NCBI GenBank assembly: GCA_964633715.1
Contig: CAZWHQ010000040.1
Span: 1 to 43,588 of the forward strand
Source of the DNA: JAUWVG01 sp964633715
GTDB taxonomy: Bacteria > Acidobacteriota > Aminicenantia > Aminicenantales > Aminicenantaceae
Length of the DNA stretch: 43,588 bases
Reading direction: 5' to 3'
The position numbers and the translations under genes were made by a program. Positions 15,114-23,269 of the stretch are shown piece after piece. Every line of letters begins with the position of its first letter. Position 1 is the stretch's first letter. A model generated the notes under the pieces. It was not told the origin of the DNA, did no database searches, and saw only the letters and a program-made list of their open reading frames with translations.

Positions 15114-17726
15114 CTATTTTGCAGCGCCGTAAAAAATACTGTTGAACAGGAACTTGAAGGTGCCGTGCATTTGGGCGCGGAACTGCACCGGAGTTGCCAG
15201 GATAATCACCTTGCCCTTCTCGACTTGAAACTCGATGACAACCGGTCTATTGGACAGGTGTTGTTCGCCGATCAACCATCCGCTCTGCAGGAGGTTCTCT
15301 TCGTGGTAGCGGGCGGGAATGGCGACGTTGGCTCCCCTATTGATGGCGGACACACGAAGTGACGGACTTGAGCGGTAGAGGGTCGTTGTGTTTTGCGGCA
15401 TGCCGAAGGCGATTGGATGAGAATTGTCCACGGCGATATGGAGGGTGGAACCGGGGCACCAAAACTCCTTGCTCGGTACACCTTCCAAAGTGTCCGAGAT
15501 GGGAAGATTGAATAGATTCTGGGCAAATTCATAGGACCCGTTGAAAGTGATGAGTGTTCCACCGTTTCTGACAAAGGTCTTGAGGTTGTCTACACCTTCC
15601 TCTCCGATTCCGCCCCTGTATTCCTCGGGGATATCTGCACCACCTTGTTGTCCGCCGCCACGCCCCGAACGGCCCTCGATGATGGTAGCAACAGAGTCAT
15701 CCGGAATAATGATGACATCGTAATTTTGGGGGAGACTTGGGGCTTTCATGTCCTTGTTAAAAAGAGACGTGAATGTGAAATCAAAATCCTGAAGCAGCCA
15801 GTTGGTCCAGCCTTCATCCTGGCTACCACCTGCGTAGCGTTTGTACATCCCGAGCCGGGGAGTTTTAAGGGCGATTATCCCTCCGCTGATTTGCGATGGG
15901 GCACTTTGGAAATTCAGGCCAAGTTCATCGGCTATAACCTGCAAGTCCGCTCTGAGATTGCCTCCGCCCTTGACGAGGATTGCGCCGGGAGCGTAAGACA
16001 CGTTCTCGTGGGTAAATCCCTCTTTAATCCAGCTTACATCGTAACCTTTCGCCAACAGCCGGTTCATGGCTTTGATGCTGTCATTAGATCTGTGATCGAG
16101 AATAAACGCATTACCACTTCCTGACACGGTGCCTTTTGGCGGTGAGACGAAAGGTTGAGCAATGCTCATAGAGATATCTCGAAGGGGATCCAAAATAGGG
16201 ATAGCATCGACACCCATGTGTTCGTTGAGCGCATAGGCGGCCATATCATAGGGACGAATGGGTGAATTGTCGGTGTGGCTCCGGGTCCAGGTGTTGTCGG
16301 GATAGTTGATCTGCTCGAGGAACGACTTGACGAAGACGCGCTTTGGTTGAGCTAAAGAAATCACGTAGCTGCCCGGTGCAAAAGTGTAGGATCCGTATTT
16401 GTAGCTTTTATCGAGATGGTGAACTTCAACCCCGTTCATCTGGAAGATCTTCACAAGTTTGACGGCTGTGAGAAAGTCGTGCTGGTCTCTGGGAAGGATA
16501 AAGGCATAGGGAGGTTCGGTCTGCCCCAGTTTGATGTTTTCCTGGGCTTTCCGGACCATATTCCCCAACATCGTCTCCCGGTAGCGGGCTCCCACTTCCA
16601 GCATGGCTTTGGCGGCAACCATCTGCTGCTCGACGATTTCGCGGAAGTGCCACCAGCCGCCCGGCCAGAGCCGGGGCATGGTCATCTGCGGCTTGTACTC
16701 GGGCCTCCCGCGTGTCCCGCCAAGCTGGTCGGGCAATATGTAGATGGGATCGGCCCAGTTGACACTGGCCGATTCGGTCAGCATGGAGGTGATATTGTGA
16801 AAGTTGCCTGCCATACAAAATGCGGCCTGCCACCATGCGGTATAGGGCGCACCGCTTTCGAAACCGCTCTTGCCCGCGTTTTCCAGAGCCACAGCCATGT
16901 GTGCGCCGTACATTTGGTGCTCACGGTGGAGGAGCGGGCTGACATTGGTGTGTATCGGGTCGAGGTAGGGTGGGATATAGAACCTGGCGCTGTTGCTGCC
17001 CATGTGGTGATGATCGAGGTAGGCCTGGGGCATCCAATCACGCCATACGACTTTTGCGAAATATTGGGATTCCACCTGCGTGAGCATGTAGGCATCGCGG
17101 TTGTTATCATGACCCGTGTAGAAATGATAGAGATAAGGAAGACGCGTATTGTTATACTGGGTGCCTTTGTACTTGTAGAACCAGTCGGCGATCATCTTTG
17201 CTCCGTCGGGATTAAAGCTTGGGATCAAAAGGTAAATCACATTATCGCGTATCAATGTGTTGGTGGGATCGTTGCTTGTGACCATTTCATAGGCCTGTTC
17301 TGAGGAACCATTGAGACCCCCGACTTCTGAAGCATGAATGGAGCATGTCACCGCTCCTACGAATTTCCCGTTTTTAATGAGATCTTGGATTTCTTGTTTT
17401 GAAAGTCCTCTTGGATCAGCCAATTGTTTGCTTATTTGGCGGTACTTTTCCAGGTTCTTGAGGTTATCGGCCGAAGAGATGATCGCGAGAATAAAGGGAT
17501 TCCCCTCCGTGGATTTACCGAGATTCTGGACGATGATGCGATCTGAGCGGGACGCAAGCAGATTGAAGTACTCAACAACCTTGTCCCATTGGACCAGCTC
17601 TCCATCGGCACCCATCTTAAAACCATAAAATTCCTCCGGCGACGGGATCGTCTGCGCTGTCGCGGTTCCCGCCAATACGACGGAAATGGCAAGAAATAAT
17701 ACAAAACACAAAGAATTTCGTTTCAT
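15114..17726 (-). CDS. Secreted M14-family zinc carboxypeptidase with C-terminal amidotransferase-like domain
   Basis: 870 residues with a signal peptide (residues 1-24, cleaved after TATA-Q). The M14 zinc ligands HxxE are at 131-134 (SIHASEVGG), the substrate-binding NNRD at about 208-211, and the third ligand in DHHHMGS at about 239-241; LTESAS supplies the probable catalytic Glu. Residues about 650-870 look like a class I glutamine-amidotransferase or ThuA-like domain (QNYDVIIIPDDSVATIIEGR, then DNLKTFVRNGGTLITFNGSYEFA). It probably hydrolyses peptides outside the cytoplasm. A strong ribosome binding site AAAGGAGGG precedes the ATG. It is a single-gene unit convergent with hicAB. Confidence 0.9.
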   Translation of the reverse strand: MKRNSLCFVLFLAISVVLAGTATAQTIPSPEEFYGFKMGADGELVQWDKVVEYFNLLASRSDRIIVQNLGKSTEGNPFILAIISSADNLKNLEKYRQISKQLADPRGLSKQEIQDLIKNGKFVGAVTCSIHASEVGGLNGSSEQAYEMVTSNDPTNTLIRDNVIYLLIPSFNPDGAKMIADWFYKYKGTQYNNTRLPYLYHFYTGHDNNRDAYMLTQVESQYFAKVVWRDWMPQAYLDHHHMGSNSARFYIPPYLDPIHTNVSPLLHREHQMYGAHMAVALENAGKSGFESGAPYTAWWQAAFCMAGNFHNITSMLTESASVNWADPIYILPDQLGGTRGRPEYKPQMTMPRLWPGGWWHFREIVEQQMVAAKAMLEVGARYRETMLGNMVRKAQENIKLGQTEPPYAFILPRDQHDFLTAVKLVKIFQMNGVEVHHLDKSYKYGSYTFAPGSYVISLAQPKRVFVKSFLEQINYPDNTWTRSHTDNSPIRPYDMAAYALNEHMGVDAIPILDPLRDISMSIAQPFVSPPKGTVSGSGNAFILDHRSNDSIKAMNRLLAKGYDVSWIKEGFTHENVSYAPGAILVKGGGNLRADLQVIADELGLNFQSAPSQISGGIIALKTPRLGMYKRYAGGSQDEGWTNWLLQDFDFTFTSLFNKDMKAPSLPQNYDVIIIPDDSVATIIEGRSGRGGGQQGGADIPEEYRGGIGEEGVDNLKTFVRNGGTLITFNGSYEFAQNLFNLPISDTLEGVPSKEFWCPGSTLHIAVDNSHPIAFGMPQNTTTLYRSSPSLRVSAINRGANVAIPARYHEENLLQSGWLIGEQHLSNRPVVIEFQVEKGKVIILATPVQFRAQMHGTFKFLFNSIFYGAAK

Positions 17727-17772
17727 GATTCCCTCCTTTCGTTCGAAAACTTTAATATTTAATAATAGTCTT

Positions 17773-18054
17773 TTATATAATTTTTTTTATGAGTTTTCCA
17801 TTATCAAATTCCGCATGATATTCAACTTTTCCTTTTTTATCGTAACGAATCCATTCTCCATGCTTTTCATTGTGCAAGAAATGCGCGGTCTGCCACAATT
17901 GTCCGGAGTTTCTGTTGAATATCCATTTTCCTTCCATTTTGTCATCTATGAATTTTCCTTTTGCCCTTAGGTCTCCTGTTTTGAAGAAATAGGTGCGGAT
18001 ATTTCCCTTTTGTTCGTAAACTTTTTGCCCGTTCTTATAGAATTGATCGTCCAT
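17773..18054 (-). CDS. MORN-repeat protein (YwqK-like)
   Basis: 93 residues from MDDQFYKNG; an upstream Met at 18093 is less likely. Three to four MORN-type units are visible: GNIRTYFFKTGDLRAKGKFI, DDKMEGKWIFNRNSGQLWQT and HNEKHGEWIRYDKKGKVEYH. This pattern is found in proteins named YwqK family antitoxins, though many such genes have no toxin, and none is adjacent here. No signal peptide is seen. A degraded copy lies at 13763-13912. Confidence 0.75.
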   Translation of the reverse strand: MDDQFYKNGQKVYEQKGNIRTYFFKTGDLRAKGKFIDDKMEGKWIFNRNSGQLWQTAHFLHNEKHGEWIRYDKKGKVEYHAEFDNGKLIKKII

Positions 18055-18217
18055 TAAAAAGATTTCCTTTTTATTTTGGAGAAAGCATATCATATCAAAA
18101 ACATCGAGGCCAACATTACGTTATTCAGTATTGAGTCATTAAACTTATCGTTTTAGGTGTGATAATCTTTTTTTGTTGAGAAGTTTGTGGAAACTGAGGA
18201 AAAAGGAGTCTTGTAAC

Positions 18218-18925
18218 ATGAATGAATTTCAACCCTTCGAACATGAAGTGATGGCCTCGCAGAATGAAAAGGAGGTGGATTATAATCTATCTGAGAGTGG
18301 CGTTCACCCTCTGCTGCTTAGAGAATTGCTGACTGATAATCCTGCCTACATTGAAACACTATTGGCAACAGAAATTGACTATGCCCACGCCAATGATATT
18401 CCGAAACTCAGGGAAAATATCGCTGCTCTTTACTCAGGTTGCACTTCAAGCAATGTCCTGGTAACCGTTGGCGCGATCGAGGCCAATTATAACTCGCTCC
18501 ATACCTTGCTTCGACCCGGAGATGAAATGGCAATCATGCTGCCAAACTACATGCAAATCTGGGGAATTGCTAAAAATTATGGACTAAAAATAAACACTTT
18601 TCATTTTTGCGAAGATAATGGCTGGCAGGTAAATTTGGATGAACTCAAACAAGCCGTTACACCCAAAACAAAGCTGATAGCTGTCTGCAATCCCAATAAT
18701 CCCACCGGCTATATTCTTACTCATGAAGAGATGAATGCCATCGTTAATGCAGCAGAAGGGGTGGGCGCTTGGATCCTGGCCGATGAAGTTTACACGGGTG
18801 CTGAACGAATCAATGATGAAGAGACACCTTCCTTTTATGGCCGATACGATAAGGTCATGGCTGTAGGTAGCATGAGCAAGGCTTACGGCTTGCCGGGATA
18901 CAGGAAAAATTCAGGGGGTCATTAA
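18218..18925 (+). pseudogene. Class I/II PLP aminotransferase, 3' truncated
   Basis: 235 residues of about 380 expected for a fold-type I aminotransferase. It has NPNNPTGYI for the phosphate/substrate site, ADEVYTGAE with the pyridine-N aspartate, and SMSKAYGLPG with the PLP lysine. The normal continuation after LPG (LRIGW) is replaced by RKNSGGH and a stop, so the small domain is missing and the enzyme cannot be complete. The start chosen is the ATG at 18218, with AAGGAG in front. The break lies about 40 bp before a hairpin and the MazEF operon, suggesting that the toxin-antitoxin segment replaced the rest. Confidence 0.8.
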
Positions 18926-18943
18926 TTTTTTTGAGACAGAATT

Positions 18944-18967
18944 GAATAATAGGCGTCTCTATTATTG
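18944..18967. other. Inverted repeat between the aminotransferase break and mazE
   Basis: AATAATAG and CTATTATT face each other around a short loop GCGTCT. No T-run follows, so it is not a classical terminator. It lies near the junction between the truncated aminotransferase and the toxin-antitoxin genes, and a GGAGG sequence without a convincing gene follows. Confidence 0.35.
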
Positions 18968-19017
18968 ATAAGGAGGATTAAATTTATGACTAATAGATTG
19001 ACTAAGCCTGCAGCAAA

Positions 19018-19040
19018 ATGTATATTCTTTGTATATACAT
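19018..19040 (+). promoter_or_regulatory. Perfect inverted repeat, mazEF operator
   Basis: ATGTATAT (19018-19025) and ATATACAT (19033-19040) are exact reverse complements with a 7-bp spacer. The second arm ends directly before the GGAGG ribosome binding site (19041-19045) of mazE, so the dyad probably overlaps the transcription start region and is bound by MazE or MazEF. Confidence 0.6.
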
Positions 19041-19051
19041 GGAGGTCTTTT

Positions 19052-19294
19052 ATGGTCACAAAAATACAGAAGTGGGGTAATAGTCTGGGAGTGAGAATCC
19101 CAAAATCCTTTGCAAAAGAAGCTGCTATCATGGAGGGATCATCAGTCGATATAACTCTTGAAAAAGACCAAATTGTAATCAAACCAGTACACACTTATCA
19201 ATATAGACTTTCCGAACTCCTGTCATTGGTTACAGAAGATAACAAGCACGAAGAGATCCAAACGGGAGATAAGGTGGGTAAAGAGGTATGGTGA
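19052..19294 (+). CDS. mazE: MazE/AbrB-type antitoxin
   Basis: 80 residues from MVTKIQKWGNSLGVRIPKSF, a textbook swapped-hairpin AbrB/MazE DNA-binding domain, then VDITLEKDQIVIKP and a disordered-type C-terminus that should bind MazF. An open frame extends upstream to 18965, but the GGAGG six bases before the ATG at 19052 fixes the start. It overlaps mazF by several bases, and the pair is cotranscribed. Confidence 0.9.
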   Translation: MVTKIQKWGNSLGVRIPKSFAKEAAIMEGSSVDITLEKDQIVIKPVHTYQYRLSELLSLVTEDNKHEEIQTGDKVGKEVW

Positions 19295-19638
19295 TGTTAC
19301 AAAGGTATGTTCCGGACTGTGGAGATATTGTTTGGCTTGAGTTTAGTCCTCAAGCTGGGCACGAGCAGGCTGGACGCCGGCCGGCGATGGTGCTGTCACC
19401 CAAAGCATACAATCAGAAAGTTGGATTGGCCTTGTTTTGTCCGATCACCTCCCAGGTGAAAGAATATCCTTTCGAAGTTCTCCTACCGGAAACTTTTAAA
19501 GTTTCAGGTGCGGTTTTATCTGACCAGATAAAGAGTTTGGATTGGCAGGTAAGAAAAGCTGACCGGATTGCTTCTGCACCAATAAATATAGTCAAAGAAG
19601 TTTTGGCTAAAATACTCACTGTCCTGGGTCAGGAATAA
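19288..19638 (+). CDS. mazF: MazF-type endoribonuclease toxin
   Basis: 116 residues (or 114 from the next ATG at 19294). It has GDIVWLEFSPQAGHEQAGRR, PAMVLSPKAYN and LFCPITSQVKEYPFEV, the SH3-like PemK/MazF fold with the conserved Arg and Thr/Ser region. MazF cleaves mRNA at short specific sequences. It ends with the usual helix (INIVKEVLAKILTVLG). It overlaps mazE. Full length and probably active. Confidence 0.92.
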   Translation: MVMLQRYVPDCGDIVWLEFSPQAGHEQAGRRPAMVLSPKAYNQKVGLALFCPITSQVKEYPFEVLLPETFKVSGAVLSDQIKSLDWQVRKADRIASAPINIVKEVLAKILTVLGQE

Positions 19639-19692
19639 AGTTTTAATAATACGCTTGACCTGATTGGATTAAAAAGGATTCTGCCTGACAGG

Positions 19693-20691
19693 CTAATCAC
19701 CTAGGGCAGTTTTGCAGTAGGCAACACATTTTTTCACTTCAGCGACCGCGTTTGAACCTTCGGGAATGCGGTACTCAAGCTCGATATCAGCAGGAAACGT
19801 GTGCTTTTTTCTTTTCATCAGATGAAGGATCAATCCCAGCGGTGTGTCTCCCTGACCGAAGGGCATGTTGGGGCCATTATTGACCTTCCGGTCTTTGAGA
19901 TGGAGACTGAGGATTCGCCCTTCATCGGCAAATCTTTCGATAACAGGAATGGGAGATTCGTTTGTTCCGGCTACAAAGTGACCGACGTCAAAATTCATCC
20001 CCAGGTATTTTCCATATGAAAACGGGATATCCCAGCTTGAAGAGTTGACCTGCGTATGATTGTGGAAACCAATCATGATTTTGTGAGAGTCCGCATAAGG
20101 GCCCAAGAACTTGGCCTTTTCATCTGAAATTTCAGTCGTGATGCCTTTGGCTCCGAGTGCTTTGGCGACATTAAAACAGTAGTTCACTTCTTCTTCAGAC
20201 ATATTGGGACCGATATCACCGAACTTGACGATATAAATATTTATGCCCGCATTTTTAAATTTTTGACGCAGAGATATATATTTCTCCATAGAAACAGACG
20301 ATCGCCATGCCTTCAACTCTTTGGCTTGATTTTCACGTGCTGTCTGCATCTTGGCTCTCATTTCTTCAGTGATTTCCTCCCCTCGTTTAGGCCGTGGGAT
20401 ATGTTCAAAGGTGGGTCTTCCGACAAATTGTTCGGCCGGCCCTCCCATAAGTTCCGCTGAGCTGAGTCCGGACTGGACAAAGTAATCGATAAGATCATCC
20501 ACTGTGGAGGGCATGCTGCGGTAGCTGTAGGTGATCGCTCCGATTTGAACACCGTTAAAAAGGGAATCGGGTTTCGCGGCTTCTTGAGAAAAAATAATAC
20601 GAGGCGCCAGAGATACAGCAGCCACAGCTGCCGAATATCCCAGGAAATCCCTTCTGGTCATTGTTTTGTCTGCTTGAGTGTGTTTTTTCAT
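19693..20691 (-). CDS. Tat-exported sugar phosphate isomerase/epimerase-like TIM barrel
   Basis: 332 residues from the ATG at 20691, which has GGAGGG eight bases upstream; a TTG frame opening at 20706 would place the ribosome binding site inside the gene. The twin-arginine signal TRRDFLGYSAAVAAVSLAPR sits at the N-terminus. The barrel shows GVQIGAITYSYRSMP, IMIGFHNHTQVN, MNFDVGHFVAGTNESPIP and LSLHLKDRK, the metal-binding pattern of xylose-isomerase-like sugar isomerases/epimerases. It probably acts on a carbohydrate in the periplasm; the substrate is not predictable. It is divergent from the C45 hydrolase gene. Confidence 0.85.
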   Translation of the reverse strand: MKKHTQADKTMTRRDFLGYSAAVAAVSLAPRIIFSQEAAKPDSLFNGVQIGAITYSYRSMPSTVDDLIDYFVQSGLSSAELMGGPAEQFVGRPTFEHIPRPKRGEEITEEMRAKMQTARENQAKELKAWRSSVSMEKYISLRQKFKNAGINIYIVKFGDIGPNMSEEEVNYCFNVAKALGAKGITTEISDEKAKFLGPYADSHKIMIGFHNHTQVNSSSWDIPFSYGKYLGMNFDVGHFVAGTNESPIPVIERFADEGRILSLHLKDRKVNNGPNMPFGQGDTPLGLILHLMKRKKHTFPADIELEYRIPEGSNAVAEVKKCVAYCKTALGD

Positions 20692-20850
20692 TTTTTTTCC
20701 CTCCAACTTTTGATTGCTTGCATTACAATATCACATTCGAAACAACGCATTCAATGCTGTTGAAGAGAGAGCCTCTTTTCTTTACATCGAACTAATTTAT
20801 AGCAAATACGTATCGATAATTAAGATGAAAAATTCAGGAGAGGTGGAAAT

Positions 20851-22104
20851 ATGGCAAGTTGCTTGAAAAAACAGTCAAGTTTTATACTTTTTATCGGAAT
20901 CTTATTGGTTTTCTTTTTGTCGGTCCAATCTGTTAGAGCACAGGAATACAAGGAAACGGTCATTGCAGGGGGGCCTGACAATTTTGTGGAAGTGCGGCAC
21001 GTTGTCCTAAAAGGAACGAATTTCGAAATAGGCAAAAAGATCGCAGAGCTGGCCAAAAGGGATGGCACTCCCATTATCCCAACTGAGAATCTCGTTTTGA
21101 ATAGAGCTAAACGAGAATACATGGTAAAAAATTATCCGATACATTTCGAGCGCATGAAGGGAGTGGCTGCCGCTCTAGGGCTGGATATTTATGATGATTC
21201 TTATGATTTTTCAGGTCTTTCTCAGAAACAAGTGATCCCTCCGGGATGTTCTGTCACATTTTTTCCGGCAAGCGTCACTGAAAACGGTCACAACATCTTG
21301 AGTCGAAACTACGACTTTACTACAGGTGATATCACTGGACGGCGACCTCAGGATAGTCAAATGGCCATGATGGCTCAACCCTATCTGTTCGAATTCTATC
21401 CCGACAAAGGCTATTCATCCATATCTCTGTGTGCTTTCGAGTATCTTGGAGGCGTGCTGGACGGCATCAATTCTGAGGGCTTAGTGGTGTCTATCCTTGC
21501 TGAGTCAGAGTCGGGAAACAGCGTAGGACACGAACCTAGCAATGAGGCCGGAGTGCATGAATTGATGGGCATGCGATATCTTTTGGATAACTGCAAAAAT
21601 GTGGAAGAGGCAAAGGAAGCGATGCTTACTCTAAAACATTATTATTCGTTTATCCCCTGCCACTACATTGTTGGAGACAGAAGTGGGAAATCTTTCATTT
21701 TCGAATTTTCTCCAACCCGCAACAGGAGTTATATCATCGATGGAGAAGGACCTCAGTGTGTCACCAACCATCTGGTTTATCGCCATCAACAAGTCGAAGA
21801 ATTCCCGAAAACCGGCCTCAACTGGAGTATGACAAGATACAAAATGCTTGACGAATCCATAAAGGCAAATAAGAAATTCACTCTAGAAGAAATCGCGGAC
21901 ATCAATGAAAGTGTGGCCATCCCGCCAAATGCGCCTGGAAATCCTCAAGCTGCCCCAGGACGCACACTCTGGTATGCGCAATACGATCTCGACAACCTGA
22001 CATTGGCAGTGAAATTCTATGTCGGTGAAAAACCGGATCCAGAGAATGAAAACAGGGTTATCCTGGAGTACACTCCTGTAAAGGTGTATAAATTAAATAA
22101 GTAG
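20851..22104 (+). CDS. Secreted C45/choloylglycine-hydrolase-like Ntn amidase
   Basis: 417 residues with a signal peptide (about residues 1-31, ending VRAQ). After the N-terminal part (EVRHVVLKGTNFEIGKKIAE), GCSVTFF carries the candidate nucleophile Cys133, followed by NILSRNYDF and LGGVLDGINSEGLVVSI, the pattern of linear amide C-N hydrolases and acyl-CoA:6-APA acyltransferases. Family members autoprocess so that the cysteine becomes N-terminal. It probably cleaves an amide in a peptide or acyl amino acid outside the cytoplasm. A GGAGAGG sequence precedes the ATG. Confidence 0.85.
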   Translation: MASCLKKQSSFILFIGILLVFFLSVQSVRAQEYKETVIAGGPDNFVEVRHVVLKGTNFEIGKKIAELAKRDGTPIIPTENLVLNRAKREYMVKNYPIHFERMKGVAAALGLDIYDDSYDFSGLSQKQVIPPGCSVTFFPASVTENGHNILSRNYDFTTGDITGRRPQDSQMAMMAQPYLFEFYPDKGYSSISLCAFEYLGGVLDGINSEGLVVSILAESESGNSVGHEPSNEAGVHELMGMRYLLDNCKNVEEAKEAMLTLKHYYSFIPCHYIVGDRSGKSFIFEFSPTRNRSYIIDGEGPQCVTNHLVYRHQQVEEFPKTGLNWSMTRYKMLDESIKANKKFTLEEIADINESVAIPPNAPGNPQAAPGRTLWYAQYDLDNLTLAVKFYVGEKPDPENENRVILEYTPVKVYKLNK

Positions 22105-22144
22105 TTAGGATCTCTTAAGAATTTTTGTAATAACTAAAAACAGT

Positions 22145-23191
22145 TTATTTGATAGCCGTTATCAGGCTTACGCCCGATTGAACAAGATTGATGCGTTTGA
22201 TTTGTTGGAGACCAGCGTTCTCTAGCCAGCCGGAAATCTCTTCAAAGCTGTAAGTCCGCCCTCCCACAGTATGAAAGAAAATAAGACTGTACATCTTTGA
22301 AAAATAGTCTGCTGTCCGGATTTTTTTCTTTTCTTTTAATATATCCAGAATATATATGATACCTTTTGGTATGAGGGCCTCAGCGGCCTTTTTAATCAAC
22401 ATCCTGTTTTCATCTTCCGAATGTTCATGTAGTACATTAAACAGCATCGCTCCATCATATCTTTCACCCAAATGGTCGGTCATATAATTACCAGCATTGA
22501 ATATTACTTTTTCTTGGCGGCCGGCGTTTGAGGCATTTTTTTCAGCGATTGTCCGGACATATTCAGAATCGAAGATCGTGAATGTGGAGTCCCGGTATTT
22601 CTGAGAAAGAGCGATACTGTAGTACCCATGCCCTCCTCCGATATCGAGAAAATTCGACTTCTCATTGACAGGGTGCAAAGTGATTTTCTTCAGCAGCTCA
22701 GGTTTGGCTTTTTCAGCTAAAATATGCATGAATTCCTGGTAGTGATTCGAAACATCAGGATGGTCCATCAACCAAGGATAAAAGGGAATTTGAGGATTTC
22801 CCTTTTTAACGGATTTTGATAGATGGGGCCACAATTCATGGAGAGTACCCGCATAATATTTGAAACCGCTGGAAATATTATCTTCCGAATCAGAGCAAAG
22901 TCCCTGTTGAGACATGGCTGTTAGACTGTAGCGGCCTGCCTTCTTTTTAACATATCCCAACGATTCGAGAACATCCATTAAAATCTCGATTCCTGAGTCT
23001 GAACTCTTGCATTCTTCAGAAATCTCGGCTGCGGTCAGGCTGTTTTTGTTCAAGAGTTCGAATATGTTCAACTCAACAGCACTGTTAACTGCATAAAAAC
23101 TGAATGCACCCATCATATCGAAAAGCGGAAAGATAGTCCCCTTCATACTTTTTAATATTTTTTTCTCGATTGGATTGATAAATAACGGCAT
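22145..23191 (-). CDS. SAM-dependent methyltransferase (O-methyltransferase family 2 type)
   Basis: 348 residues. The N-terminal winged-helix dimerisation domain (AVELNIFELLNKNSLTAAEI, then DVLESLGYVKKKAGRYSLT) is followed by a Rossmann methyltransferase domain with motif I LDIGGGHGYYS, acidic residue in TIFDSEYV, and FNVLHEHSEDEN where the catalytic His would be expected. The layout matches the caffeate/hydroxyneurosporene O-methyltransferase family. The substrate is unknown. It is a monocistronic gene convergent with the C45 hydrolase. Confidence 0.85.
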   Translation of the reverse strand: MPLFINPIEKKILKSMKGTIFPLFDMMGAFSFYAVNSAVELNIFELLNKNSLTAAEISEECKSSDSGIEILMDVLESLGYVKKKAGRYSLTAMSQQGLCSDSEDNISSGFKYYAGTLHELWPHLSKSVKKGNPQIPFYPWLMDHPDVSNHYQEFMHILAEKAKPELLKKITLHPVNEKSNFLDIGGGHGYYSIALSQKYRDSTFTIFDSEYVRTIAEKNASNAGRQEKVIFNAGNYMTDHLGERYDGAMLFNVLHEHSEDENRMLIKKAAEALIPKGIIYILDILKEKKKIRTADYFSKMYSLIFFHTVGGRTYSFEEISGWLENAGLQQIKRINLVQSGVSLITAIK

Positions 23192-23269
23192 AACTCTACC
23201 TCTTATTTGTGTAGCTATATTAAATTCTACGGGATAGGGCTGAAAAAGGTTGTAAAAAAACAGTTCTAT

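Noticed and set aside
16416..17303. Long plus-strand open frame of 295 codons opposite the M14 peptidase
   Set aside because: It is antisense to a well-conserved enzyme with clear motifs, and its own translation has no recognisable domain.
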